From Bacillus cereus G9842 (lineage in GTDB: Bacteria; Bacillota; Bacilli; Bacillales; Bacillaceae_G): a stretch of DNA of 64,000 bases. The notes under the pieces were generated by a model. That model was not told the origin of the DNA, ran no database searches, and worked only from the letters and a program-made list of their open reading frames with translations. Position numbers and translations under genes: made by a program. Positions 45,870 through 54,870 of this stretch are shown here, one piece after another. The DNA lies in the NCBI RefSeq assembly GCF_000021305.1, contig NC_011772.1:3448001-3512000 (forward strand), written 5' to 3'. Position 1 is the stretch's first letter. Each line of letters opens with the position of its first letter.

Positions 45870-46019
45870 ATGAACAAAAAGAATTTCAAACAAAGCAAAG
45901 CAACTGATGGCATTGATGTTGAGTTCTCTCGCGAACTCGCTGACCACAATGACTTAGAAGCAAACGCACGTGCAAATGCCGCTGATGCACGTCAAAAACC
46001 CCAGTCAACCGAAAAATAA
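45870..46019 (+). CDS. YfhD-like small hydrophilic protein
   Basis: A 49-residue, highly charged protein (MNKKNFKQSKATDG, VEFSRELADHNDLEANARA, NAADARQK). The VEFSxELADxxDLEAxARA pattern fits the YfhD family of small Bacillus proteins of unknown function, often produced in sporulation. I start at ATG 45870, 10 bases after AAGGAG. It is monocistronic with a terminator overlapping its stop. Confidence 0.65.
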   Translation: MNKKNFKQSKATDGIDVEFSRELADHNDLEANARANAADARQKPQSTEK

Positions 46020-46038
46020 GGTACATCACAACCTTATT
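46015..46038 (+). terminator. Terminator of the YfhD-like gene
   Basis: AATAAGGT pairs with ACCTTATT and is followed by CTTTTC; it includes the stop codon. Confidence 0.75.
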
Positions 46039-46065
46039 CTTTTCAAAAGGGACCTACTACCCAAC

Positions 46066-46099
46066 AAAATAAACCGAGAGACATCTCTCGGTTTATTTT
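46066..46099. terminator. Terminator of the squalene-hopene cyclase gene
   Basis: A perfect 16-bp stem, AAAATAAACCGAGAGA with its complement, overlapping the sqhC stop; it can also stop plus-strand read-through. Confidence 0.85.
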
Positions 46100-47946
46100 C
46101 TATATTTTTTTGTATAATGAGCCAAAGTAAGCAACGGATATATATGAGCATAACTATGATAACGAATATAAAACCCACCTGGTAAACCTGTTCCAGTAGG
46201 ATATTTTTCATTTACATAAGGGTTGGAGAGCAAATATGAAATACCTTTTCGAATGATTGGTGTTTCTTTTTCATAGTAAGAAATGAGAGCATCTAACGCC
46301 CATGCCGTTTGTGATGGTGTACTAAACGGCAAAGTAACAAATCTTTTTTCCACACTACTTTGGCAAGATTCTCCCCAGCCACCATCTTCATGCTGTATAT
46401 GTTCAAGCCATAAAGCTGCTCGTTTTAATGATGGATCGCTAGATGGTATTCCTAGTGACCGTAAACCAGTCAACACTGCCCATGTACCATATATATAACA
46501 AATTCCCCATTTCCCATACCATGATCCATTTTCCTCTTGTACATTCATTAACCAATTTATCGCACTTTGTTTTTGTTTCTCGGGCAATTCATTTTGCGCA
46601 TATGTCCCAAAAAACTCTAGCACTCTTCCTGTAATATCTGGTGTAGAAGGATCTGTAATCATATCACTTGCATTTTCGATTGGTAAATTTGCTAATATAC
46701 GGCTCGTTACCCCTTTTTCAAAAGCTCCCCAACCACCATCATTATTTTGCAATCCTTTAACCCAATTAACCGCTCTCTTCCAAGCATTATCTACATTTTC
46801 GTCCCCTCTACTTCGCGCCAGTGCTCTTAACACAGCAGTTGTATCATCAATATCTGGAATCATCGTATTCACATCCGAAAAGCCCCAACCACCTGGGAAT
46901 AGATTCGGTGCATGTACACTCCAATCTACTTTCTTCGTTTGCTGTTTTCTTAGTAAATACGCTGATGCATTTTGAATCACTTTACTTGCTTTCGGAACTT
47001 GAGCTTCTTGCAAAGCATAACTGAGTAAAGCTGTATCCCATACAGTTGACGGAGAGTTTTGCAAATGGCTCCCTCTCTCCATCTTCCATATATAAGATGC
47101 GATTCCCGTTATAGCCTTCTGAATAATTGGCGATTGAATAGAATGCCCTAATGCAAGTAAAGCATAAATCATATAAAACGAGGCAGTTGCGTAACTATAT
47201 AATGTTCCATTTTCATCAATACGCTCTTTCATAAAACGTTCTACTTCCTCATATCCTTTATGATGCAAAGAAAGTGGATACGTTATAATTTTCTTCACCT
47301 CACTTAATAACGTTTGAAAAACTGGAGACCGATCCTCCCGAAACCATTCTCCGCCCCCGCCTGCAATGTGATTTAAATTTGGCAATAACTTTTTCCCTAC
47401 TCGAAATCGTTTATTTAAACACAACATCATCGGAATTAAATGGATACGTGCTGAGCTACTCAATTCAAATATACTGAGGGGGGAATCGTTCTGCAGAAAC
47501 ATTATTGGTGTTGGCAAATGAAAGAGAGAAGGATATTCATATTCTCCATGAATCGCTAATAAAAACTTCGTCATAAAATGAGCACGCGCCACCCCCCCGC
47601 GCTCATTTATAAACATTTCCGCTCGCTTCATATTCGCATCTTCTTTTGTATATTTTTCCGATGCAAGTAAGGCAGCATAAGATTGAATTGTAGCAGATAA
47701 ATTACCACCCACTTCATCTTCATACAATTTCCATGTTCCTTCATTTGTTTGGAGTGATGCTAATCTTTTTACAAACGGTTCTATCTCTTTATCTCTACCT
47801 AATAATTTTAATAAAAAAATCATATGACAATCTGTTAGTGGCGCTCCTTCAAAACAAAACCGCCACGTACCATCTTGCCGTTGCATCGTTTGAAGTGCAG
47901 TTGTTCTTCTCGCTATTTCTTCATACACTTTTTCATATAATAACAA
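46093..47946 (-). CDS. sqhC: Squalene-hopene cyclase / sporulenol-type terpene cyclase
   Basis: A 617-residue terpene cyclase. The protonating motif is DIDD at 365-368 (IPDIDDTTAV). QW repeats are seen, for example QDGTWRF, NDGGWGAF, ENGSWYGKWG and EDGGWGESCQ. The family cyclises squalene to hopene or C35 polyprenes to sporulenes. In B. subtilis the relative makes sporulenes in spores, so the product here is uncertain. I start at TTG 47946, which gives MLLYEKVYEEIARR; an upstream ATG frame has no site. Confidence 0.9.
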   Translation of the reverse strand: MLLYEKVYEEIARRTTALQTMQRQDGTWRFCFEGAPLTDCHMIFLLKLLGRDKEIEPFVKRLASLQTNEGTWKLYEDEVGGNLSATIQSYAALLASEKYTKEDANMKRAEMFINERGGVARAHFMTKFLLAIHGEYEYPSLFHLPTPIMFLQNDSPLSIFELSSSARIHLIPMMLCLNKRFRVGKKLLPNLNHIAGGGGEWFREDRSPVFQTLLSEVKKIITYPLSLHHKGYEEVERFMKERIDENGTLYSYATASFYMIYALLALGHSIQSPIIQKAITGIASYIWKMERGSHLQNSPSTVWDTALLSYALQEAQVPKASKVIQNASAYLLRKQQTKKVDWSVHAPNLFPGGWGFSDVNTMIPDIDDTTAVLRALARSRGDENVDNAWKRAVNWVKGLQNNDGGWGAFEKGVTSRILANLPIENASDMITDPSTPDITGRVLEFFGTYAQNELPEKQKQSAINWLMNVQEENGSWYGKWGICYIYGTWAVLTGLRSLGIPSSDPSLKRAALWLEHIQHEDGGWGESCQSSVEKRFVTLPFSTPSQTAWALDALISYYEKETPIIRKGISYLLSNPYVNEKYPTGTGLPGGFYIRYHSYAHIYPLLTLAHYTKKYRK

Positions 47947-48021
47947 GTTACTCACCCACCCTTTCGAAATCCGTATAACGATATTCAAAAAGGTAGCTGA
48001 ATATGTATGAAAACAAAGAAA

Positions 48022-48046
48022 AGCAGAACATATAAAATGTTCTGCT
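48022..48046 (-). terminator. Terminator of the PAP2-type gene
   Basis: AGCAGAACAT pairs with ATGTTCTGCT, followed on the minus strand by TTTTCTTTG. Confidence 0.8.
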
Positions 48047-48471
48047 CATAAACAATATCCTACTCCGACAATAATCCCTAATAAAGCACCGACTACTACT
48101 TCATACGGTGTATGCCCAACAAGTTCATTTAACTTCTTATATTCTGTTTCTCTACCGTGAAAAAAGTCATTCAATATTTTTGCTTGTTTACTTACTGCAA
48201 GCCTTACTCCTGAAGCATCATACATTACAATAATGGCAAAAATAGCAGCAACCGCAAACATCGAGCTTTCCACACCTTCCACAACTCCAACTCCTGTAGC
48301 AAGCGCTGTAACTGTTGAAGCATGAGAACTTGGCATCCCACCTGAAGCAAAAAACTTTGCAAAATCAAATTCACCCGTTTTAACTAATTTAAAGACTACT
48401 TTCGTTAATTGTGCTAAAAACCATGAAATTACAGCTGCCATAAGCGGATCATTATGTAAAATTGTTTCCAT
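48046..48471 (-). CDS. Divergent PAP2 family membrane protein (YuiD-like)
   Basis: A 141-residue membrane protein of the acid-phosphatase/vanadium-haloperoxidase-related family, with GGMPSSHASTVTALATGVG as the core motif and HTPYEVVVGALLGIIVG near the end. It may act on a lipid phosphate. The gene is followed by a terminator at its stop. Confidence 0.85.
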   Translation of the reverse strand: METILHNDPLMAAVISWFLAQLTKVVFKLVKTGEFDFAKFFASGGMPSSHASTVTALATGVGVVEGVESSMFAVAAIFAIIVMYDASGVRLAVSKQAKILNDFFHGRETEYKKLNELVGHTPYEVVVGALLGIIVGVGYCL

Positions 48472-48528
48472 GTTCTCAGCTCCTTACTGACTATAATGGA
48501 AATTCTATATAATATAAGTATAAAGAAA

Positions 48529-48552
48529 AATGCGTAGAAAATACTACGCATT
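48529..48552 (-). terminator. Terminator of rarD
   Basis: AATGCGTAG pairs with CTACGCATT around a 6-base loop, then TTTTCTTTATAC on the minus strand. Confidence 0.78.
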
Positions 48553-49492
48553 ATGATACTTTTGCTGATTTATTTTTTATAAATTTCGGTTGTTTCTGCA
48601 CTAAAAACTTTGTTTTCGCTACCGAGAATACAAATAAAGCAACCCATATACAGAAAAATGCAATCATATGTGTAGATGTGAAATGTTCACCAAATACAAA
48701 TACACCTAAAATTAAGCTAATTGTTGGCGCAATATATTGTAAAAATCCCACCATATAAAGCGGAATAAGTTGTGCTCCTTTTGCAAAATAAAATAGTGGT
48801 AATGCTGTTACAATACCTGCTCCTATTAAAAGTAACGTTGATAACATTGAAATAGATCCAAATGAGCCGAAACCATGTGCTCCTGTCATAACAAGATAAA
48901 TGATCGCAAACGGCGTCACTAACATGGTTTCCATCGTAAGTCCAATTGTAGCATCATAGTTTAATAGTTTTTTCGTTAATCCGTATAATCCAAATGAAAA
49001 GGCAAGTGAAAGAGAAACCCACGGAATAGATCCGAAACGTACTGTTAAAATGACAACCCCTACTCCTGCTAAACCAACTGCAACATATTGCCAAAAGTTT
49101 AACTTTTCCTTTAAAACGACTGTACCAAGTAAAATACTAATAAGCGGATTAATATAATAGCCAAGACTCGCTTCAATAACATGATTATGATTAACGGCCC
49201 ATATGTAAACAAACCAGTTTCCGCTAATCAAGACTGAAGCTATTGTTAATGACATTAATAATTTAGGTCGTTTAAAAAGATTCACAAATTCCCCAATAAA
49301 CTGGCGAAACCTCTTCGTAACACCTAATACAAGTAACATAAAAACAAATGCCCAAACGATGCGGTGCGCTAATATTTCATCTGCTGGAACTTCCTCAACC
49401 CATTTCCAATAAATCGGTAGAATTCCCCACATCGTGTAAGCACCAGCCGCATATAGTATCCCTTTTTTTTGCTCTGCTGATTGACTCCCCAT
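48551..49492 (-). CDS. rarD: RarD family EamA-type transporter
   Basis: A 313-residue protein with ten membrane helices in two EamA halves. The start GILYAAGAYTMWGILPIYWK and EILAHRIVWAF are the RarD signature. It probably exports small metabolites; E. coli RarD was linked to chloramphenicol sensitivity, but the substrate is unknown. Confidence 0.88.
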   Translation of the reverse strand: MGSQSAEQKKGILYAAGAYTMWGILPIYWKWVEEVPADEILAHRIVWAFVFMLLVLGVTKRFRQFIGEFVNLFKRPKLLMSLTIASVLISGNWFVYIWAVNHNHVIEASLGYYINPLISILLGTVVLKEKLNFWQYVAVGLAGVGVVILTVRFGSIPWVSLSLAFSFGLYGLTKKLLNYDATIGLTMETMLVTPFAIIYLVMTGAHGFGSFGSISMLSTLLLIGAGIVTALPLFYFAKGAQLIPLYMVGFLQYIAPTISLILGVFVFGEHFTSTHMIAFFCIWVALFVFSVAKTKFLVQKQPKFIKNKSAKVS

Positions 49493-49584
49493 CTTCCTTT
49501 TTCTCCTCTTCTCATTTTTTCTCCATTATACGGTCTCACATGCTCACTTTACCAATAATCAATCTGCATTTCTTTCGACATTTC

Positions 49585-49833
49585 TCATACAACGAATAAT
49601 AAACATACCGTTATTACAACAAGTAACGGTATGCCGAAAACAAATTTCTTTTTATGAGTTTTATGATGAAACATATACATGCCGATCCAAGCTCCAACTG
49701 CTCCTCCAGCTGCCGCCGATAAAAACAACGTACTTTCTGGCGTTCTCCACTGTTTCTTCTTTGCTTTTCGTTTATCAAGCCCCATAAGGCTAAAAGCTAT
49801 AACGTTAATAATAAGAAAATAAATCCATTTCAT
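49585..49833 (-). CDS. DUF1294 family membrane protein
   Basis: An 82-residue protein with two or three helices and the family motif MGLDKRKAKKKQWRTPESTL, then GGAVGAWIGMYMFHHKT. The function is unknown. AAGGAG lies about 8 bases before ATG. Confidence 0.85.
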   Translation of the reverse strand: MKWIYFLIINVIAFSLMGLDKRKAKKKQWRTPESTLFLSAAAGGAVGAWIGMYMFHHKTHKKKFVFGIPLLVVITVCLLFVV

Positions 49834-49933
49834 CGCTTTCTCTCCTTATGAAAAATTCGATTAATAGTAACACGAAAAAACGACGGAAACAACTGAAGAA
49901 CTCTTTTTATCCAACTAGTTTCATTCCTTTTTC

Positions 49934-50026
49934 TTAATTAATTGCCTTCATATTTATATAACCAACTAAAATCGCAATTAAAGCATTTAAATAGAAAAAC
50001 GTTATGAGCAGAATCTTATATTTCAT
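49934..50026 (-). CDS. Possible 30-residue membrane peptide
   Basis: A short frame, MKYKILLITFFYLNALIAIL and then VGYINMKAIN, with one membrane helix. Its ATG overlaps the last codons of the upstream 132-residue gene by 11 bp in another frame, so translation could be coupled. The ribosome site is weak (GTGGGT). Confidence 0.35.
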   Translation of the reverse strand: MKYKILLITFFYLNALIAILVGYINMKAIN

Positions 50027-50414
50027 TACATTTACCCACTACCATATCATCAAAAAAATTGCTCTCAATCACTTTCTCATCAAAATGAAGAACTACAATT
50101 AGCCCTACATATAAAGAAACAAAATTTAGAAACCATTCCCCATTCTCATCTTTCTTAGCTAAGCATTTAAATATCTCTTGAAATTGCATACGCTCGTCTG
50201 CAGCAACAACCGGACGCACACCAAAATATTTCAATACGAGATTCAGCTTCAGCTGCACGGATAATGATAAAATATATTTTAATAACTCCGTATACTCTGC
50301 ACAATCTTTTTGACTATACAACTTCACAAGCTTTTGATGTAAAGTAGAAATCGATAATTCTTCGTCAGTCACTTTAGTTGCTTCTACCATTTCAATCATC
50401 TTTTTCATATTCAT
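50016..50414 (-). CDS. Unknown helical protein (132 residues)
   Basis: A 132-residue protein that looks all-helical (MKKMIEMVEATKVTDEELS, YTELLKYILSLSVQLKLNLV) with no membrane segment, signal or known motif. I start at ATG 50414, 8 bases after AAGGGG. It follows the 74-residue gene by 42 bp, and both lie downstream of salA on the same strand, probably as one unit. I recognise no family. Confidence 0.6.
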   Translation of the reverse strand: MNMKKMIEMVEATKVTDEELSISTLHQKLVKLYSQKDCAEYTELLKYILSLSVQLKLNLVLKYFGVRPVVAADERMQFQEIFKCLAKKDENGEWFLNFVSLYVGLIVVLHFDEKVIESNFFDDMVVGKCNEI

Positions 50415-50456
50415 TACATTCACCCCTTCTGAAAAAATTCTAAAGCCAAAGAGTAC

Positions 50457-50681
50457 TTAATTCAAAATGTACAATAATTGTGCGTTTCTCGTCTCTCGTT
50501 CTTCCTCACTGACTAAATCATACTTTTTTAGGAGGTGAAAAACATCATTTAATAATTTCTGTGAATGAATACCTTGCAAAAAACTCTTTAACTCTTTAAA
50601 GATCCCTTCAGGTAAAAAACTCTTTTGACTTTCAAACTTATTCATCACATCTTCAATAGAATGATCAATGTTACATGCCAT
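50457..50681 (-). CDS. Unknown helical protein (74 residues)
   Basis: A 74-residue, helix-rich protein (MACNIDHSIEDVMNKFESQK) without a recognisable motif. GAGGGGG lies 10 bases before ATG. It lies 15 bp after salA, so it is very likely co-transcribed with it. Confidence 0.6.
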   Translation of the reverse strand: MACNIDHSIEDVMNKFESQKSFLPEGIFKELKSFLQGIHSQKLLNDVFHLLKKYDLVSEEERETRNAQLLYILN

Positions 50682-50696
50682 ATTAAACTTCCCCCT

Positions 50697-51746
50697 CTAT
50701 CCTCTATAAATAATATCCTCAGCTAACGATGTAAACACTTCTCCTACAAGAGAGTCTTCATCATATACAGATGAACCGTTATTTTCTTCTCGTTTTGCAA
50801 AAGGTATTTGCGCGATCACTTCTGTTTGCAATTGTTCTGCAAGCATTTCGCCGCCACCTTTTCCGAAGAGATAGTTTTTCGATCCATCTTGCTCTTCATA
50901 ATAAGCCATATTTTCTACAATCCCTAAAATCTCGTGTTTCGTATGCTTTGCCATAACTCCTACTCTAGATGCTACGAACGAAGCTACATTGTGTGGTGTT
51001 GTAACGATAATTTCTTGCGCCTGCGGGATCATTGCTGCAACATCAATAGCAACATCTCCTGTACCAGGTGGTAAATCAAGAAGTAAATAATCTAATTCTC
51101 CCCAGTGCGTATTCGCAAGGAAATTTTGAATCCATTTATTTAACATCGGTCCGCGCCACATAACCGGGTTATTTCCTTCCGTAAAAAATCCCATCGACAT
51201 AATTTTAACACCGTGACTAACGACCGGAATTGCTGTTTGATCAATCATCGTTGGTTTCTTATTCGTTTCCATCATAGCTGGAATACTAAAACCATATATG
51301 TCTGCATCTAATATCCCCACTTTTTTGCCCATACGAGCTAGTGCAGTTGCAAGATTAATTGTCACCGTTGATTTTCCAACTCCACCTTTTCCACTCGTTA
51401 CAGTAATAAACCGTACTCCTGAATCAAGGCGAAGCATGCTCGGCATACCAGTTTCTGTTCTACTATTTTTCTTTAACTTCTCTGTTAAAGCTGCACGTTC
51501 TTCTTGTGTCATAGAACCAAATGTTACATCCACTTTAGAGGCACCAATTGCGTGAAGTGATTCTTCAATATCTTGTTGAATTTTTGCTTTTAACGGACAA
51601 CCTTGTATTGTTAGTACTACTTCAAGTTTAACCTCTGTTCCGTTCATTTGTATATTTCTAACCATATTTAATTCTACAACACTTTTGTGTAACTCTGGAT
51701 CCTCTACATGTTTTAATGCATTTATTATTTGTTCTTGAGTAAGCAT
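50697..51746 (-). CDS. salA: SalA, Mrp/NBP35-type ATP-binding protein
   Basis: A 349-residue P-loop ATPase. An N-terminal MIP18/DUF59 domain (about 5-75, VEDPELHKSVVELNMV, with Cys50) leads to the deviant Walker A KGGVGKS at 120-126, DADIYGFSIP and DLPPGTGDVA. Mrp proteins carry Fe-S clusters; B. subtilis SalA also regulates transcription of exoprotease control genes. The typical Mrp CxxC is not visible, as in other SalA proteins. I start at ATG 51746, 9 bases after AAGGG. It lies 70 bp downstream of moaD. Confidence 0.87.
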   Translation of the reverse strand: MLTQEQIINALKHVEDPELHKSVVELNMVRNIQMNGTEVKLEVVLTIQGCPLKAKIQQDIEESLHAIGASKVDVTFGSMTQEERAALTEKLKKNSRTETGMPSMLRLDSGVRFITVTSGKGGVGKSTVTINLATALARMGKKVGILDADIYGFSIPAMMETNKKPTMIDQTAIPVVSHGVKIMSMGFFTEGNNPVMWRGPMLNKWIQNFLANTHWGELDYLLLDLPPGTGDVAIDVAAMIPQAQEIIVTTPHNVASFVASRVGVMAKHTKHEILGIVENMAYYEEQDGSKNYLFGKGGGEMLAEQLQTEVIAQIPFAKREENNGSSVYDEDSLVGEVFTSLAEDIIYRG

Positions 51747-51818
51747 AGAACTCATCCCTTCTCTTATTCTAATTTATATACAACATCTTCTCGGCGCTTC
51801 ATCTGTTGAAAAAGCTTA

Positions 51819-52055
51819 TTACCCTCCGCTAACGGGCGGGATTAATGCGACTATATCTCCTACTTTTATCATCTCTTCATTCGTTACAAACTCTTCATTA
51901 ATTGCAACCATTACTGTATCCAAGGATTGCAAATGATAACTATCTTTCAACCATTCTTTTAATTGCCCAACAGTCATTTCTTGTTTTTCTGAAATTATTA
52001 ATTGATCCAATCCGACTTCCTCACGCAAATTTGCAAACAATAAAATTGTAATCAT
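51819..52055 (-). CDS. moaD: MoaD, molybdopterin synthase small subunit
   Basis: A 78-residue ubiquitin-like sulfur carrier ending in ALIPPVSGG. The terminal Gly-Gly is adenylated by MoeB and thiocarboxylated to supply dithiolene sulfur. I start at ATG 52055, which gives MITILLFANLREEVG and lies 4 bp after the moaE stop; a longer frame would overlap moaE. Confidence 0.93.
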   Translation of the reverse strand: MITILLFANLREEVGLDQLIISEKQEMTVGQLKEWLKDSYHLQSLDTVMVAINEEFVTNEEMIKVGDIVALIPPVSGG

Positions 52056-52059
52056 TTTC

Positions 52060-52524
52060 TCATTCTTCCTTCTTTGGTTTTCCTTCTGGATATGGTGTGT
52101 TTTCAAGTTGATCTCCAACCCACATCGTTCCATCTTCCCGAAATTCTTTTTTCCAAATTGGAACGATTCGTTTTATACGTTCAATCGCGTACTCATTCGC
52201 TTCATAAGCTACTTTACGATGCGGTGATGAAACTGCAATGACTACCGCAATATCCATGATTTCTAGCCGCCCTACACGGTGCGTAATTGCTACTTTTGCA
52301 TCCGGCCATCTTTCACTAATTTCTTCACCAATTCTCATAAGTTGTTTTACTGCCATCGGTTTATATGCTTCATACTCTAAATGTAGCGTTCGTTTTCCTT
52401 TTGTAAGTTCTCTCACGGTACCAATAAATGTTGTAATCGCACCCACTTCCCTTCTTGCGACTTTATTCGTTACTTCTTCAACTAAAATCGGATTATCTAC
52501 AATCTCAAATAACACTTGTCCCAT
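52060..52524 (-). CDS. moaE: MoaE, molybdopterin synthase large subunit
   Basis: A 154-residue catalytic subunit that converts precursor Z to molybdopterin. Signature parts are GAITTFIGTVRE, HLEYEAYKPMA, and the active-site helix ANEYAIERIKRIVPIWKKE. I start at ATG 52524 after AGAGGTGG. It overlaps moeA by 20 bp and precedes moaD by 4 bp. Confidence 0.93.
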   Translation of the reverse strand: MGQVLFEIVDNPILVEEVTNKVARREVGAITTFIGTVRELTKGKRTLHLEYEAYKPMAVKQLMRIGEEISERWPDAKVAITHRVGRLEIMDIAVVIAVSSPHRKVAYEANEYAIERIKRIVPIWKKEFREDGTMWVGDQLENTPYPEGKPKKEE

Positions 52525-53812
52525 TAGAACCACCTCTCACTTTATGAAATGTCCAAGGCCATTCACTACCTTCGTTATCTTCTAATAAAAGAACATCGAC
52601 AAACATATCTTTTTTATATCCTCTTGTCCCGCCCGGCAATACGATAAACACGTTTGATTCTGCCAATGAGGAAACTGAGCTAGATTTATCAAAACCTGAT
52701 GGATAAGCTATTAATTTCCCCTCATCATATTGCAATTTCGCTCGTACAAATCTTGTAAATGGATTCGGTTTTAGAAAATCTTCTCCTAATAACGCTTTTT
52801 CTCTTTTTAAATGTACTTTTTCACTAAACATATACGCCCGAATACACGGTCTTACGAATAATTCAAACCCTACATAACAAGCTGATGGATTTCCTGATAA
52901 ACCAAATAATAACTTGCCATTTAATTGTGCTACAGTCGTAACACTCCCTGGCCGCATTGCAACTTTATTGAAAAGAACAGAGGCACCTAACTTTTCGTAA
53001 ATAGCTGGTAAATAATCGTAATCTCCTACTGATACACCGCCCGTTGTAATTAACATATCCACTTGCCCAAGCGCTTCTTTCACAGCTGTAAAACATGTAT
53101 TAAAATCATCACTAAACTTCCCAAAATATTTTACTCTGCCGCCTGCTCTTCGAATTTGAGACAATATCATATACGTATTACTATTTCGGATTTTCCCTGG
53201 CTGTAATGAATCATCGACATCAAGCAATTCACTCCCAGTCGCTAACAGTCCAATTACAGGCTTTCTCGCAACTGGCACTTCACTATAACCGAATGTAGCA
53301 AGAAGAGCTGAAATACCTGGATTAATGTACGATCCTTTCTTTGCAAGAACCGTTCCTTTACGAGCATCTTCACCTTGAAAAGAAATATTGTCGCCCTTTT
53401 TGAATGATCGCTTCACTTCCATATAATTGTTGCCATTCTTCTCATATTGACGAGTCAGCTCTAACATAACAACCGCATCACACCCATTCGGAATTTGTGC
53501 TCCCGTCATAATTCGAACTGCTTGAAACGGACCTACTTTCTCATGGAATAGCGATCCTGCACCACTTTCACCCACTACTTCAAATACAATTGGCGTTTCA
53601 TAACTTGCTAAATTAGTATCTTCTGCTCGAATAGCAAATCCGTCATACGGCGAACGATTAAATGACGGTACATCATGGTCAGCTATTAAATCCTCTGCTA
53701 ATATACGTCCATAAGCTAATTCAATTGGTAATAGCTCCTTTAAGCCTTTATCAGCAAATCCCATCACTTTACGAACAGCTTCTTCAACCGTAATTGGCAC
53801 TCTTCTTTCCAT
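52505..53812 (-). CDS. moeA: MoeA, molybdopterin molybdotransferase
   Basis: A 435-residue enzyme that inserts molybdate into adenylated molybdopterin. It has the MoeA domains in order, with NRSPYDGFAIRAED, MTGAQIPNGCDAVV, LLATGSELL, TTGGVSVGDYDY and LSGNPSACYVGFE. I start at ATG 53812, 8 bases after AGAGGG. It lies in the operon FNT-moeB-moeA-moaE-moaD. Confidence 0.93.
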   Translation of the reverse strand: MERRVPITVEEAVRKVMGFADKGLKELLPIELAYGRILAEDLIADHDVPSFNRSPYDGFAIRAEDTNLASYETPIVFEVVGESGAGSLFHEKVGPFQAVRIMTGAQIPNGCDAVVMLELTRQYEKNGNNYMEVKRSFKKGDNISFQGEDARKGTVLAKKGSYINPGISALLATFGYSEVPVARKPVIGLLATGSELLDVDDSLQPGKIRNSNTYMILSQIRRAGGRVKYFGKFSDDFNTCFTAVKEALGQVDMLITTGGVSVGDYDYLPAIYEKLGASVLFNKVAMRPGSVTTVAQLNGKLLFGLSGNPSACYVGFELFVRPCIRAYMFSEKVHLKREKALLGEDFLKPNPFTRFVRAKLQYDEGKLIAYPSGFDKSSSVSSLAESNVFIVLPGGTRGYKKDMFVDVLLLEDNEGSEWPWTFHKVRGGSNGTSVI

Positions 53813-53829
53813 TGTTGACACCCTCTCTA

Positions 53830-54846
53830 TTAACCGAATACGCGATAATATAGTTGTTTCGCTTTCGAAATATCATTTGTACCATGAATAAAAACACGAC
53901 CATCTCGAAAAACAACCACGCGGTAATCATCGAATTGGCAAGATAGTAAATACGGATTCCGATCTACTTTCCCCAGTTTTTGTAATACTTTTTCTATATC
54001 ATCAAAATTGTATTTCCTATTGTCTACTGTTCTAATTTGAACTGTATTTCTTCCGCATAAAACAGCTGCTTTCGTTTGATTTTCGTATGATAAATAAGGA
54101 TAAGTTCGATTCAAACCGCATGAGAGACAAGCGTCTGTTTTTATTTCCCCTAATTTTATAAAATGATTTTGATTACTCCATATATCAAACATGAAAAATG
54201 TTTTTCTAATTGCTGAGAAATCTTCCACTAAAATTTTGAGTGCTTCTGCCAATTGATATGCTGCGACGATTTGAACAGTCGGGCTAATAATTCCAGCGGT
54301 ATCACATGTCACACCTGTAACAGGAATATTTTTCAGCATACAATGTAAACACGGTGTCTCTTGCGGAATAATTGTATAACTCATACCATACGATCCAACG
54401 CAAGAACCATATACCCAAGGAATATTATGTTTTTGTGATAAATCATTTATTACAAATCGAATATCAAAATTATCTGTTGCATCAATGATTACATCTACAT
54501 TTTTTAATAGACCTTCCATATTTTCTGAAGTTGCATCCATTACGAAAGCATGTATTTGTACTTCCGAATTAATTTGTTCTAACCGATTTTTTGCAGCAAT
54601 TGCTTTCGGCATTTTCTCTCTCGCATCTTGTTCAGAGTACAATTGTTGCCTTTGTAAATTACTCCATTCAACGTAGTCACGATCAATAATCGTCAACTTG
54701 CCAACACCTGCACGTACGAAACTTTCGGCACTTGCACTTCCTAATGCGCCTGCCCCTACAATTAACACATGTTTATTTCGAATTTTTTCTTGTCCTTTAC
54801 TCCCAATTGGTTTGAACAACTGTTGTCGTGAATACCGATCAGCCAT
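53830..54846 (-). CDS. moeB: MoeB/ThiF-type adenylyltransferase
   Basis: A 338-residue E1-like enzyme that adenylates the C-terminal glycine of MoaD. It shows GAGALGSASAESFVRAGVG (nucleotide loop), RQQLYSEQD, DNFDIRFVIND, and paired zinc Cys sites CLHC and CLSC. Beyond ~residue 250 there is an extra ~85-residue C-terminal part that is not rhodanese. The operon position between the channel gene and moeA supports MoeB over ThiF. Confidence 0.9.
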   Translation of the reverse strand: MADRYSRQQLFKPIGSKGQEKIRNKHVLIVGAGALGSASAESFVRAGVGKLTIIDRDYVEWSNLQRQQLYSEQDAREKMPKAIAAKNRLEQINSEVQIHAFVMDATSENMEGLLKNVDVIIDATDNFDIRFVINDLSQKHNIPWVYGSCVGSYGMSYTIIPQETPCLHCMLKNIPVTGVTCDTAGIISPTVQIVAAYQLAEALKILVEDFSAIRKTFFMFDIWSNQNHFIKLGEIKTDACLSCGLNRTYPYLSYENQTKAAVLCGRNTVQIRTVDNRKYNFDDIEKVLQKLGKVDRNPYLLSCQFDDYRVVVFRDGRVFIHGTNDISKAKQLYYRVFG

Positions 54847-54870
54847 TACATACCCTTCCTCTCAAGAACT

